From the NCBI GenBank assembly GCA_023412495.1, contig JAEYNP010000151.1, forward strand, positions 1 to 53,877: DNA of 53,877 nucleotides, in the 5' to 3' direction. Of the stretch, positions 24,660-31,887 are shown in pieces. The stretch's first letter is position 1. Every line of letters begins with the position of its first letter. Both the position numbers and the translations under genes were made by a program. This DNA comes from Pseudomonadota bacterium (GTDB lineage Bacteria; Desulfobacterota; Desulfobulbia; Desulfobulbales; Desulfocapsaceae). The notes under the pieces were generated by a model. It made no database searches, was not told the origin of the DNA, and was given only the letters and a program-made list of their open reading frames with translations.

Positions 24660-25586
24660 CTATTTCCCTGCCTTTTTAATCTGTTCCGCGACATAGAGCA
24701 GGTTGGCCGGCCAATCCTCGGCCAGATCGTCGGCAAAGGCCACCTCCCCGCCGATTTCGGCGGCGACGATCTCCGCGCTTTTCCTGGAAAACTGCGGCTG
24801 CATGAAGATCACCCGGATCTGCCTCTCCCGTGCATGCTCGATCAGTTCCTTCAGCTGCGCGGGCTTCGGGTCTTTGCCCTCGACTTCCACCGGCACCTGA
24901 ATGAGGCCGTATTCCCGGGCGAAATAGCCCCAGGCCGGATGATAGACCATGAACTGCCTGCCGCGGTTGTCCTGCAAGAGGGCCCGCAACCGGGCGTCAA
25001 GGCTGTCGATCTCCTTGAGGAACTCCTCGGAATTGGAGACAAAGAATGAAGCATTTTCAGGATACTGAGCGACCAATGCCTCGGTCATGTTCGCCACCAT
25101 CACTTTGGCAAGTGCCGGCGACAGCCAGACGTGGGGATCGGGAGCGGCCTGGTGATCGTCGTGATCATCATGGCCGCGGCCGGAGTCTTCCTGCCCATGC
25201 CCGCCTTCTTTCCCGTGTTCTCCCTCCTCATGGTGATGGTGGGCGACCATCTGTAATTTTTCGATATTTGCATCTGTATGAACAACCTTCATCTTCGGAT
25301 TCACGGCGGCCAGTTTTGCGAGCCAGACATCCTCGAAAGAGATGCCTACCGCAAAATAAATGTCTGCCCCGGCCAGTTTGGCCATCTGCGAGGCCTTCGG
25401 TTCGTAGTTGTGCGGGTTGGCCCCTGGCTGCACCATCACCTCGACTTTCGTCAAATCTCCGCAAATCCGTTGCACAAAGTATTTCTGCGGCAGGATGCTG
25501 ACGAAGACCGTCGGCCGGTCTGCTCCATAAGCAGATGAAATCAGCAAATTTATCAGAAAAACTATCAAAAATGGCAGAAGACGCAT
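24660..25586 (-). CDS. znuA: zinc ABC transporter substrate-binding protein
   Basis: A 308-aa periplasmic binding protein of the cluster A-I type. Signal peptide MRLLPFLIVFLINLLISSAYG; mature protein with VFVSILPQKYFVQRICGD, the first metal His in NPHNYEPKASQM, a histidine/acidic-rich flexible loop (about residues 115-150, with HHHHEEGEHG and DDHDDH) typical of zinc carriers, DPHVWLSP with the second His, and MVYHPAWGYFAREYGL with the third. GGAGGAAAC precedes the ATG. It leads znuA-znuC-znuB-zur; a perfect palindrome 33 bases upstream is the likely operator. Confidence 0.95.
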   Translation of the reverse strand: MRLLPFLIVFLINLLISSAYGADRPTVFVSILPQKYFVQRICGDLTKVEVMVQPGANPHNYEPKASQMAKLAGADIYFAVGISFEDVWLAKLAAVNPKMKVVHTDANIEKLQMVAHHHHEEGEHGKEGGHGQEDSGRGHDDHDDHQAAPDPHVWLSPALAKVMVANMTEALVAQYPENASFFVSNSEEFLKEIDSLDARLRALLQDNRGRQFMVYHPAWGYFAREYGLIQVPVEVEGKDPKPAQLKELIEHARERQIRVIFMQPQFSRKSAEIVAAEIGGEVAFADDLAEDWPANLLYVAEQIKKAGK

Positions 25587-25618
25587 GTTTCCTCCATGAG
25601 GATTGATGTAGCCGGATC

Positions 25619-25635
25619 ATGCAACAATATTGCAT
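25619..25635 (-). promoter_or_regulatory. candidate Zur operator upstream of znuA
   Basis: ATGCAA-CAATA-TTGCAT is a perfect palindrome with six-base arms and a five-base centre, placed 33-49 bases before the znuA ATG. Fur-family proteins bind palindromes of this size, and the operon ends with a zur gene. I found no second copy near the other genes in the window. Confidence 0.6.
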
Positions 25636-25661
25636 CGAGGGGAAATTACAAGGTGGCCTGC

Positions 25662-26330
25662 TCAATTCTTTTCGCCAAGAAAAACCCTGCGATACTGGTC
25701 GACGCGAAAATCGAAGGTGGAATAGTCAGGGTTGTCCCTTTTGGCCTGCTTGAATTGAGGATTGCTGCCGATAGCTTTGTTAGCGGCATTGGAGGGCGAG
25801 GTGAGGGAGACGGTGGTGATGGTCCGGCCGTCCACGGCAAAGATATGATGACGGGGGGTGCGGCCGTCGATGCATCTGAGTTGCAGACCATAGCTCCTCA
25901 GGAGTCGGCGAATGAGATACTCCGGGCCGTTTTTGGTGTTGCCGCCGGTAAAGAGCAGCGTATCGATGGTGGGATGCAGGCGGATCTGGGCGACCAGATC
26001 GCGCAGCTGGATATCCCGCATCCCCAGGTCGGAGGCATCATTTTTCTCCCGCCGGCAGGACTCGACGATATCGCAGATACCGAGCCCGTGGCTGCGCAGA
26101 AAGTCGAGTCGTTCCTCCACGGCTGCCGCCGAATTATCATAGCGGAACCCGACCTGATACACCTCGGCGAGGACTCGCCACAGCATGCCGTCACAGCTGC
26201 CGTAGCAGAAATCGACGTCCTTTTCCCGGAGTTCACGGAAGGAAAAGCGCGGAGGCGGCAGTGTGCCGACGATAACCTTTCCCGTGCCCTCGGGGATGAA
26301 GATGGGGTACGGATGACAATGCTCGAAGAT
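25662..26330 (-). CDS. uracil-DNA glycosylase superfamily protein, start codon unclear
   Basis: Conserved sequence runs from EHCHPYPIFIPEG through VIVGTLPPPRF (motif A, where these enzymes hold the catalytic site), DFCYGSCDGMLWRVL (cf. FYYGS..N.FW), DTLLFTGGNTKNGP and VSLTSPSNAANKAIG (motif B, cf. the PSPSxAN-type loop) to a basic C-terminus. A role in excising damaged or deaminated bases is inferred. The frame has no ATG, GTG or TTG before motif A; the best initiator is ATC 26330 or the GTT before it, six to nine bases after AGGGAG and 14 bases from the prkA stop. With ATC the product is 222 aa; ATG 26186 would cut off motif A. It is the last gene of the stress operon. Confidence 0.6.
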   Translation of the reverse strand: MFEHCHPYPIFIPEGTGKVIVGTLPPPRFSFRELREKDVDFCYGSCDGMLWRVLAEVYQVGFRYDNSAAAVEERLDFLRSHGLGICDIVESCRREKNDASDLGMRDIQLRDLVAQIRLHPTIDTLLFTGGNTKNGPEYLIRRLLRSYGLQLRCIDGRTPRHHIFAVDGRTITTVSLTSPSNAANKAIGSNPQFKQAKRDNPDYSTFDFRVDQYRRVFLGEKN

Positions 26331-26343
26331 AACTCGCTCCCTG

Positions 26344-28641
26344 CTATCTCTTGCTCGCCGGGCCGGAGAAGATTTCGGCGAGGTTGTTGTCGATGACGTA
26401 GATACAGATCTCCTTCGCCCCTTGCCGCGAATAGCGGTGTTTTTTCTGCAGATTGTCTATCATGAACGTGATATCGCTCTGGATCTTCTTATCGTAGGTC
26501 CGGAACTGATCATTGTCGAAATCCTTCACCGCCCGCCGGAAGTTTTCGTTCTTCAGGAACGGCTCGAGCACCTTCTCCTTCAGGTTCTGGGTGCACTTCT
26601 CGTAGAGATGCACATAAAGCGAGGTCTGGGTGATCGGCATACCGTCGCGAAGCATCTCCTGGGGCAAGGCCGTGGTGGTGTAGACCTTCTGGACATTGTT
26701 GCGGAATGCCAGGGCGTTGCGCGGCTCGATCTGCAGGCGCGATTCCAGGCGCCGGAAGAATTCCTCTGTAATTTCGATTTTTTCACCGGTGAATTCGCAG
26801 GTCTCCACCGCCCCGATCTCGAAGTTGGTAGCGAAGATGTAGTTGACCACCTCCCGGGAGATCTGCTCCTCATTGTAGTAGTAGAGCGATTCCTTGACCT
26901 CCTGCAGAACCGTATAGTTGTACATCCTGAGCAGCGAATCGAGGAACCCCATGGGCAGGATGGACCGGTCTTCCTTGCAGTACTTGCGGAAAAACTTACC
27001 GAGCATGGACATGTCGATCAGCTTGTCCTCGCGGGCATAGGTGGCATAGAACTCATTGAAGAGCCTGATCGAATCCCGGCCCGACAACCCCTTCCAGCCG
27101 TCTTTTTCCGACTCGGAGATGATTTTGCGCCGCCGCTTGGCTGTGAAGTTGGCAATATCCTCCTCCTTCAGCCACTCAGGAATGTAGCCGGTAAAGATCT
27201 CCATCTTCAGGAGCTGGAGGTTGGTGTCACAATACAGCTCATACTTTTCAGGTTTTTCGATCCATTCCTCCATTGCCTCGGATTTGGTCCTGAGGCGGGT
27301 GGCGATGATGACCCTGGCAAAATTATGCAGAACCCTCGGCAGAAAGCTCTCGTCGATGTGCTTGCCGAAAATTTCACGGTAGATATCCACTTCCGTCTGC
27401 AGGTCGAGAACATAGGGAATATTGATATACTCGACGCGGTCGCTGAAGGCCTGCAGGTCATCGAGCAGCTTCTTGTCCTCGGGGTTCATCAGAGCAAAGA
27501 GCAGGGAGTTGACCTTCTCCTCGCTGTCCTCGACCTTGTGCACGCCGTCGCTGATGATGTTGTGCAGTTCCATGAGCCGCTCGGTGTTGTGCGACTTGAT
27601 GTCCATCAGGGCGTAGATGCCGTTGTTGGTCTTGGCGTACCGCGAGTAGAGGTAGCTGACGGGCTTGTTGCCCGACAACAGGACATCGAGCTTCTTCTGG
27701 ATCACCTCATTCATTATGACCGAGTTGCGCAGAGGCTTGTCGCCGGGGTTAAAGACCGAAATTCCCTCGCCGAGGCGCCGGTTAAAAGCGGTGGGTCGGG
27801 CGTAGACGCATTCCATCACCTTGAGGGGATCGCCGTATTTCTGAATGAGCTCGTTGTAGAGCGAGATGCAGATGGTGCAAGGCTCTTCGTGGAAGATCCA
27901 TTCGTACTTCTTCTCGGTGAACAGCTGCCACTTGAACTCGTCATTCTCGAACAGGTCGTCGAAGAACTGGCGGCGCACCTCCTTCGGCACCAGGAGCAGG
28001 GGATTATCGTGGCTGGGACAGGGCACGTCGAAATACCCGCCCATCTCGTTTTCCAGATTGGTGACGCCCTTCAGGTCGGTGGCCAACTCCTTCTTGCCGT
28101 CGTTTTCCAGCACCCGGGCGAGTTTCTCGGTCAGGGAACTGAGGCTGTGCACCCCGCCGATGAGATGGTCGCTCTTCAGCCGCCAGATCACTTCGTAGCG
28201 GGAGCCCTCCGGGGAATTGGCATATTCCTCGAACTTGCGGAGCAGGTTGTTGAGAAAGGTAGACTTGCCGCTGCCGTGGGGACCGTCGAAGATATAGATC
28301 TTGTTCTGCTTCGAGCCCACCTTCAGGCTGTCGACATGTCGCATGAACCGGTTGGCGAAGAGCCGGTCGGCAAAGAATGGCCGGTCAGACCCGTCCACAA
28401 AAAGCCTGGTGCAGTCGTATTTCAGAAACTGGATCGATTCGGGGTCGTCGCCGTATTCATCGATGCCGTCGGAGACGAAGGCGTCGACCATATCGGAATA
28501 GACCTGGTACACATTACGGATGACCCGCTGCGGATTGTCGATGGCTTCGCGGAGAAATTCGCTGAACGAGAGCATCGGGGTCTGCCGCCACTGCCCCCTG
28601 CAGTTCTCGATATTGCCCATGGCCTTGCTTAAATCGCGCAT
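26344..28641 (-). CDS. PrkA-like AAA+ serine kinase, longer paralogue
   Basis: A 765-aa relative of PrkA. An AAA+ P-loop NTPase domain has Walker A FDGPHGSGKSTFLNNL near residue 117, preceded by a PrkA-type N-terminal stretch (SFSEFLREAIDNPQRVIRNV). The middle and C-terminal parts hold the PrkA kinase-like region. It is about 100 residues longer than classical PrkA and diverges from the first paralogue (31888-33948), which has a different loop GEPGNGKTF. Both flank yeaH and spoVR in one unit. In enterobacteria the YeaG(PrkA)-YeaH-YcgB(SpoVR) set acts in stationary phase and nitrogen stress; two distinct PrkA proteins in one operon suggest a heteromeric AAA+ machine. Confidence 0.85.
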   Translation of the reverse strand: MRDLSKAMGNIENCRGQWRQTPMLSFSEFLREAIDNPQRVIRNVYQVYSDMVDAFVSDGIDEYGDDPESIQFLKYDCTRLFVDGSDRPFFADRLFANRFMRHVDSLKVGSKQNKIYIFDGPHGSGKSTFLNNLLRKFEEYANSPEGSRYEVIWRLKSDHLIGGVHSLSSLTEKLARVLENDGKKELATDLKGVTNLENEMGGYFDVPCPSHDNPLLLVPKEVRRQFFDDLFENDEFKWQLFTEKKYEWIFHEEPCTICISLYNELIQKYGDPLKVMECVYARPTAFNRRLGEGISVFNPGDKPLRNSVIMNEVIQKKLDVLLSGNKPVSYLYSRYAKTNNGIYALMDIKSHNTERLMELHNIISDGVHKVEDSEEKVNSLLFALMNPEDKKLLDDLQAFSDRVEYINIPYVLDLQTEVDIYREIFGKHIDESFLPRVLHNFARVIIATRLRTKSEAMEEWIEKPEKYELYCDTNLQLLKMEIFTGYIPEWLKEEDIANFTAKRRRKIISESEKDGWKGLSGRDSIRLFNEFYATYAREDKLIDMSMLGKFFRKYCKEDRSILPMGFLDSLLRMYNYTVLQEVKESLYYYNEEQISREVVNYIFATNFEIGAVETCEFTGEKIEITEEFFRRLESRLQIEPRNALAFRNNVQKVYTTTALPQEMLRDGMPITQTSLYVHLYEKCTQNLKEKVLEPFLKNENFRRAVKDFDNDQFRTYDKKIQSDITFMIDNLQKKHRYSRQGAKEICIYVIDNNLAEIFSGPASKR

Positions 28642-28657
28642 GCACTCACCTTTCCCA

Positions 28658-30277
28658 TTATTGATCGACCAGGACCCTGGTCATTTTGCGGTCTTTCATC
28701 GTATAGCGGAATCGCCGCCATCTGATCTCCCGAGGCTGCTCCTCCCTCGCCTGGCTCTGTTCCTTTTTCACCGGTTCGGGCTCCATGGTGTAGAGGCAGG
28801 TCTTGCCGCCCCAGAGGTATTCAACGCCCATCAGGGTTGCCTCGATATAGTCGCGATAGAGGGGTTTGCCTTCGAAGACATGGTTGATGACCAGGGTGTC
28901 GTCTTCATCCACGTTGATGGCTATCGCCGGCGGATGGTAGAGAGAGTCGGAAACCATCTGCTTGTAATGCCCGGCCTTCCGCGATTTCACATAGTACTGC
29001 CAGGTCATGCGTTCCTTGTTCAGTCGCCGGTCGACGACGAACAGCCGGTGCTGATCAACGAATTCCTGATCGATGAAGGTGTTGATGAACATGGCGTCGC
29101 AGAAATTCTCCCGCACTGAAAAGATGAACTCCTTCCCCTTGCCGGTGGCCCGGTCGAAGGTCTTTCTTTGGTGCTGGTCGGCAACCTTATGGTAGGTATA
29201 TGAGATTTTCCCTTTTTCCGCCTGCGATTCCAAATAGTTGAAGAGCCGCATGCCGAGGGCGTACGGATTGAGGCCGACCCGGGGCATGGCGGTCACCTTG
29301 GCGTTGATCACCGCATAGTCCACCTCGTGTCCGTGGATCCTGTCGTCCATCATGAACAGCTTGTCATGCCAGTAGCTCGCCCAACCCTCATTGAGGATCT
29401 TGGTACGGATCTGCGGCTGGAAATAAAGGGAAGTGGTACGGATCAGCTCGATGATCGACAGCATCCACTTGTTCTCCTCCCGGTTGAGGAACTTGGAGTT
29501 CTTCATCAGGAACTGGAGCAGATCCCTCTTTCCCCCTTCCCCGCTCTTGCGCAATGCCTTCTCGTAGAGCGACTCGAACTCAGCATACTTGATCCGCACC
29601 CGGTCGAGGAAGCGTGTCTCCCCGTCGCCCGGGAATTCCCGCATGTATTTGTTGTACTTTTCGATTTCCCGCACGTACCCGGCAATCGACTTCTTCTCCT
29701 TTTCCTGAAGGAAGACATCGAAATAATAATCGACCTTCGAGAGTCGCTTGCCGTTGCTCTCCATTCCCGACAGCATGTCGAAATAGCCGACCAGATTGTC
29801 GATGGCTCTCGCGAATTCGATGACGTAGTCCACCCAACGTCCTTTTTCGGACCGGAGCTTGGCGATCAGCCTCTTTTCGGACAGGGCCTTTCCGGCGAAG
29901 TCGTAGTCCCAGGTGTGGGCGAAAAAGAGGTTGTTCTGAAAGAAATCGATATGGCCGATGACATGGTAGAAGATCATCACGTTCAGCCAGTCGGGGTTGT
30001 TGTCGTTATAGTAGGAGATCGGCGGCCGGGTATTGATGACAGTCTCGTAGGGGTTGTTGGGATACAGTTCGTACTGGCCCTGCTCCTTCAACACCTCGAC
30101 GTCCTGAACCCAGTAGTCGTACAGGGTCGGGATCATATTTTTCGGCGAAAGCTGCAGAAAATCGCGGTTTGTCACGATGTACTCAAGACTCTCGTCCTGG
30201 AAGCGCAGGCCCGCGTCCCAGGCCCGCTGCTTACATCCCTCCATGATCTTCTTGGCATGCTGACTGACCAGTTCCAT
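28658..30277 (-). CDS. SpoVR family protein
   Basis: A 539-aa cytosolic SpoVR-family protein. Family stretches visible include DYWVQDVEVLKEQGQYELYP, NVMIFYHVIGHIDFFQNN, NEGWASYWHDKLF and GLNPYALGMRLFNYLE. The His/Glu-rich clusters (YHVIGH, NEGWASYWHD) look like a metal site. The biochemical activity is not established; in Bacillus the homologue affects spore cortex, and elsewhere it is always tied to PrkA and YeaH/YhbH, as here. It lies 16 bases upstream of the second prkA paralogue and is separated from yeaH by a hairpin-rich repeat. Confidence 0.92.
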   Translation of the reverse strand: MELVSQHAKKIMEGCKQRAWDAGLRFQDESLEYIVTNRDFLQLSPKNMIPTLYDYWVQDVEVLKEQGQYELYPNNPYETVINTRPPISYYNDNNPDWLNVMIFYHVIGHIDFFQNNLFFAHTWDYDFAGKALSEKRLIAKLRSEKGRWVDYVIEFARAIDNLVGYFDMLSGMESNGKRLSKVDYYFDVFLQEKEKKSIAGYVREIEKYNKYMREFPGDGETRFLDRVRIKYAEFESLYEKALRKSGEGGKRDLLQFLMKNSKFLNREENKWMLSIIELIRTTSLYFQPQIRTKILNEGWASYWHDKLFMMDDRIHGHEVDYAVINAKVTAMPRVGLNPYALGMRLFNYLESQAEKGKISYTYHKVADQHQRKTFDRATGKGKEFIFSVRENFCDAMFINTFIDQEFVDQHRLFVVDRRLNKERMTWQYYVKSRKAGHYKQMVSDSLYHPPAIAINVDEDDTLVINHVFEGKPLYRDYIEATLMGVEYLWGGKTCLYTMEPEPVKKEQSQAREEQPREIRWRRFRYTMKDRKMTRVLVDQ

Positions 30278-30292
30278 AGCACCTCACAATCG

Positions 30293-30376
30293 GGTGACAG
30301 GTTTCAGGTTATAGGAATGATGAGGCGCTTCGCGCCTAAACTAACCTCTCACCTGTCACCTGTTACCTGTTACCTG
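30293..30376. repeat. hairpin repeat between yeaH and spoVR
   Basis: GGTGACAGGTTTCAGGTTA (30293-30311) pairs with TAACCTCTCACCTGTCACC (30342-30360) at 16 of 19 positions. Inside it AGGCGC-TTC-GCGCCT is a perfect tetra-stem hairpin. The distal side runs on into tandem seven-base units (TTACCTG) to 30376. In the operon transcript it would form a long stem and may tune the yeaH/spoVR ratio by processing. Confidence 0.7.
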
Positions 30377-30378
30377 AA

Positions 30379-31755
30379 TTACGCGATAAGTTCCCGGATT
30401 CCCTTAATAAGACGCGCCTCAGTGGTATCCTTCGATATGATATCCATGCGCAGCAGCGCCTTCTTTTCTTCCAGCAGGCCGGACTTGCGGATGTATTTCT
30501 CCACCTCGGTCTGGCCGGATATACCGTAGCCGTTTTCGGCGATGGTGATGCCAACCCGGCTGGCGTAGGTCAGCATCTTTTTCAGCTCGGGAATGGCCTT
30601 CTCCCCTTTGGTGTCCCAGTCGTCCCCGTCAGTGCCGTGGAAGACGTAGATATTGTTGTCCCGCTCCAGGTTCTCGTCCTCGACGATCTTGTTGACCAGG
30701 GCATAGGCGCTGGACACCTGGGTGCCGCCGGCCACCGAGGAATTGTAGTAGACCTGGAAGTTTTCAACCTCCTTGGCCTCGGTGTCGTGGAGGATGAAGC
30801 GGGTCTCCACCTGGTTCTTGTACTGGTAGATCAGCCAGGAGTAGATGAGGACATGCTGGTTGACCACCAGTTCAGTGGGCTTGCCGCCCATCGAGCCGGA
30901 ATAATCCCGGACGAAGAAGACCACCGCCTGGGACTCGTAATCCTTCTCCTTGGAGAGGATCCGGTAGATCCGGTCGTCCGGGGAGATCAGGAGCTTCATG
31001 CTGTCGACCTCACCCACGCCGTCGATCCGCTTGAGGGCGATGTTGGTCTGGATGATCCGCCTGAGTGTCGCCTTCTTGTCAAGTATCTGCCCGAAACCTC
31101 TGTTTTTATCGGTCAGATCGTAGGTGTATTTGGTCAGCGACCGCTTCTTGCCTTTTTCCTTCAGGTTGGGCAGTTCGAACTGCTCGGTCAGGATCCGGCC
31201 GAGGTCGTAGGCATTCGACTCGACATCATGTTCGCCGCCCTCCCCCTGTCCGGCTCCGCCCTGACCGCCCTGTTCCGGACGCACCGGCTGCTCGCCGATA
31301 ACTTCGCCTTCCTCGCCTTCACCGGCCCCGCCTTCACCTTGACCGTCGCCGCCGCCTTCGCCTTCTTCGGGGAAGCGAACGCGGTCGTGGAGGAGCTTTT
31401 CCTCCACCGTGGTGGGAACGATCACCACCTTGTCGTCGCCGGTCTGGCTCGGCTTGACCATCTTGCCGACCCGGATCTTCCTGGGGAAGCCGTCCTTCTC
31501 CCGCTGCTTATCCCGTTCCAGGAGATAGTCGAGGGACTGGACCGAGGAAAGGGCCAGGAGTTTTGGCGGGGAGGCGTTGTGGAGCATCTCCAGATCGGTG
31601 TAGTCGAAGATGGATCTGGTCACGGGAGGCAGAATGTAGGAATGGTCTCCGGCGAGATCCTGCAGATCCAGCTCGCGCCGGATCATCCGGTCCTGTTCGG
31701 CGGTCAATCCCTGCTCTTTCAACGTTTCGTAAAGGGCCTGGAGTTTATTTTTCAT
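30379..31755 (-). CDS. YeaH/YhbH family protein (DUF444, VWA-like)
   Basis: A 458-aa protein. The N-terminal part (LHDRVRFPEEG) leads to a low-complexity acidic/Gly-rich linker (about residues 105-165, repeats of GEGGAGEGEEGE type), then a von Willebrand factor A-like domain with the MIDAS motif DYSGSMGGK, TEAKEV-type second loop (HDTEAKEV) and FHGTDGDDWD. MIDAS residues bind Mg2+ and a partner protein; in MoxR-like pairs an AAA+ ATPase works with a VWA protein, so the PrkA proteins encoded on both sides are the obvious partners. The usual family length is about 400-430, the excess being the linker. Confidence 0.92.
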   Translation of the reverse strand: MKNKLQALYETLKEQGLTAEQDRMIRRELDLQDLAGDHSYILPPVTRSIFDYTDLEMLHNASPPKLLALSSVQSLDYLLERDKQREKDGFPRKIRVGKMVKPSQTGDDKVVIVPTTVEEKLLHDRVRFPEEGEGGGDGQGEGGAGEGEEGEVIGEQPVRPEQGGQGGAGQGEGGEHDVESNAYDLGRILTEQFELPNLKEKGKKRSLTKYTYDLTDKNRGFGQILDKKATLRRIIQTNIALKRIDGVGEVDSMKLLISPDDRIYRILSKEKDYESQAVVFFVRDYSGSMGGKPTELVVNQHVLIYSWLIYQYKNQVETRFILHDTEAKEVENFQVYYNSSVAGGTQVSSAYALVNKIVEDENLERDNNIYVFHGTDGDDWDTKGEKAIPELKKMLTYASRVGITIAENGYGISGQTEVEKYIRKSGLLEEKKALLRMDIISKDTTEARLIKGIRELIA

Positions 31756-31812
31756 CTATTGTGTCACCTGTTTTTGCTTTCCCGTATCTTTGTGCAATGT
31801 CGGTTCCGGGCA

Positions 31813-31855
31813 GGGTGCACTCCGACCTGCACCTGGTGGCGCAAAGCGCACCCTA
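31813..31855. repeat. small palindromic repeat between prkA and yeaH
   Basis: AGGGTGC (31813-31819) and GCACCCT (31849-31855) are perfect inverted arms; the interior has ACCTGCACCTGGTGGCGCAA with further pairing potential. Placement in the spacer of the stress operon parallels the hairpin at 30293-30360. Confidence 0.5.
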
Positions 31856-31887
31856 CGAAGTAGCCGATAACCCGAAGGCTATCTGAA

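Noticed and set aside
26422..28632. 736-codon open frame on the plus strand opposite the second prkA
   Set aside because: It is a codon-bias mirror of the PrkA-like gene with no motif or start signal; similar long mirrors occur opposite gajA/gajB and the spermidine-synthase-like gene.
30361..30376. Tandem seven-base units as a possible CRISPR or satellite array
   Set aside because: Only two to three units of TTACCTG without spacers; no CRISPR repeats or cas genes exist in the window.
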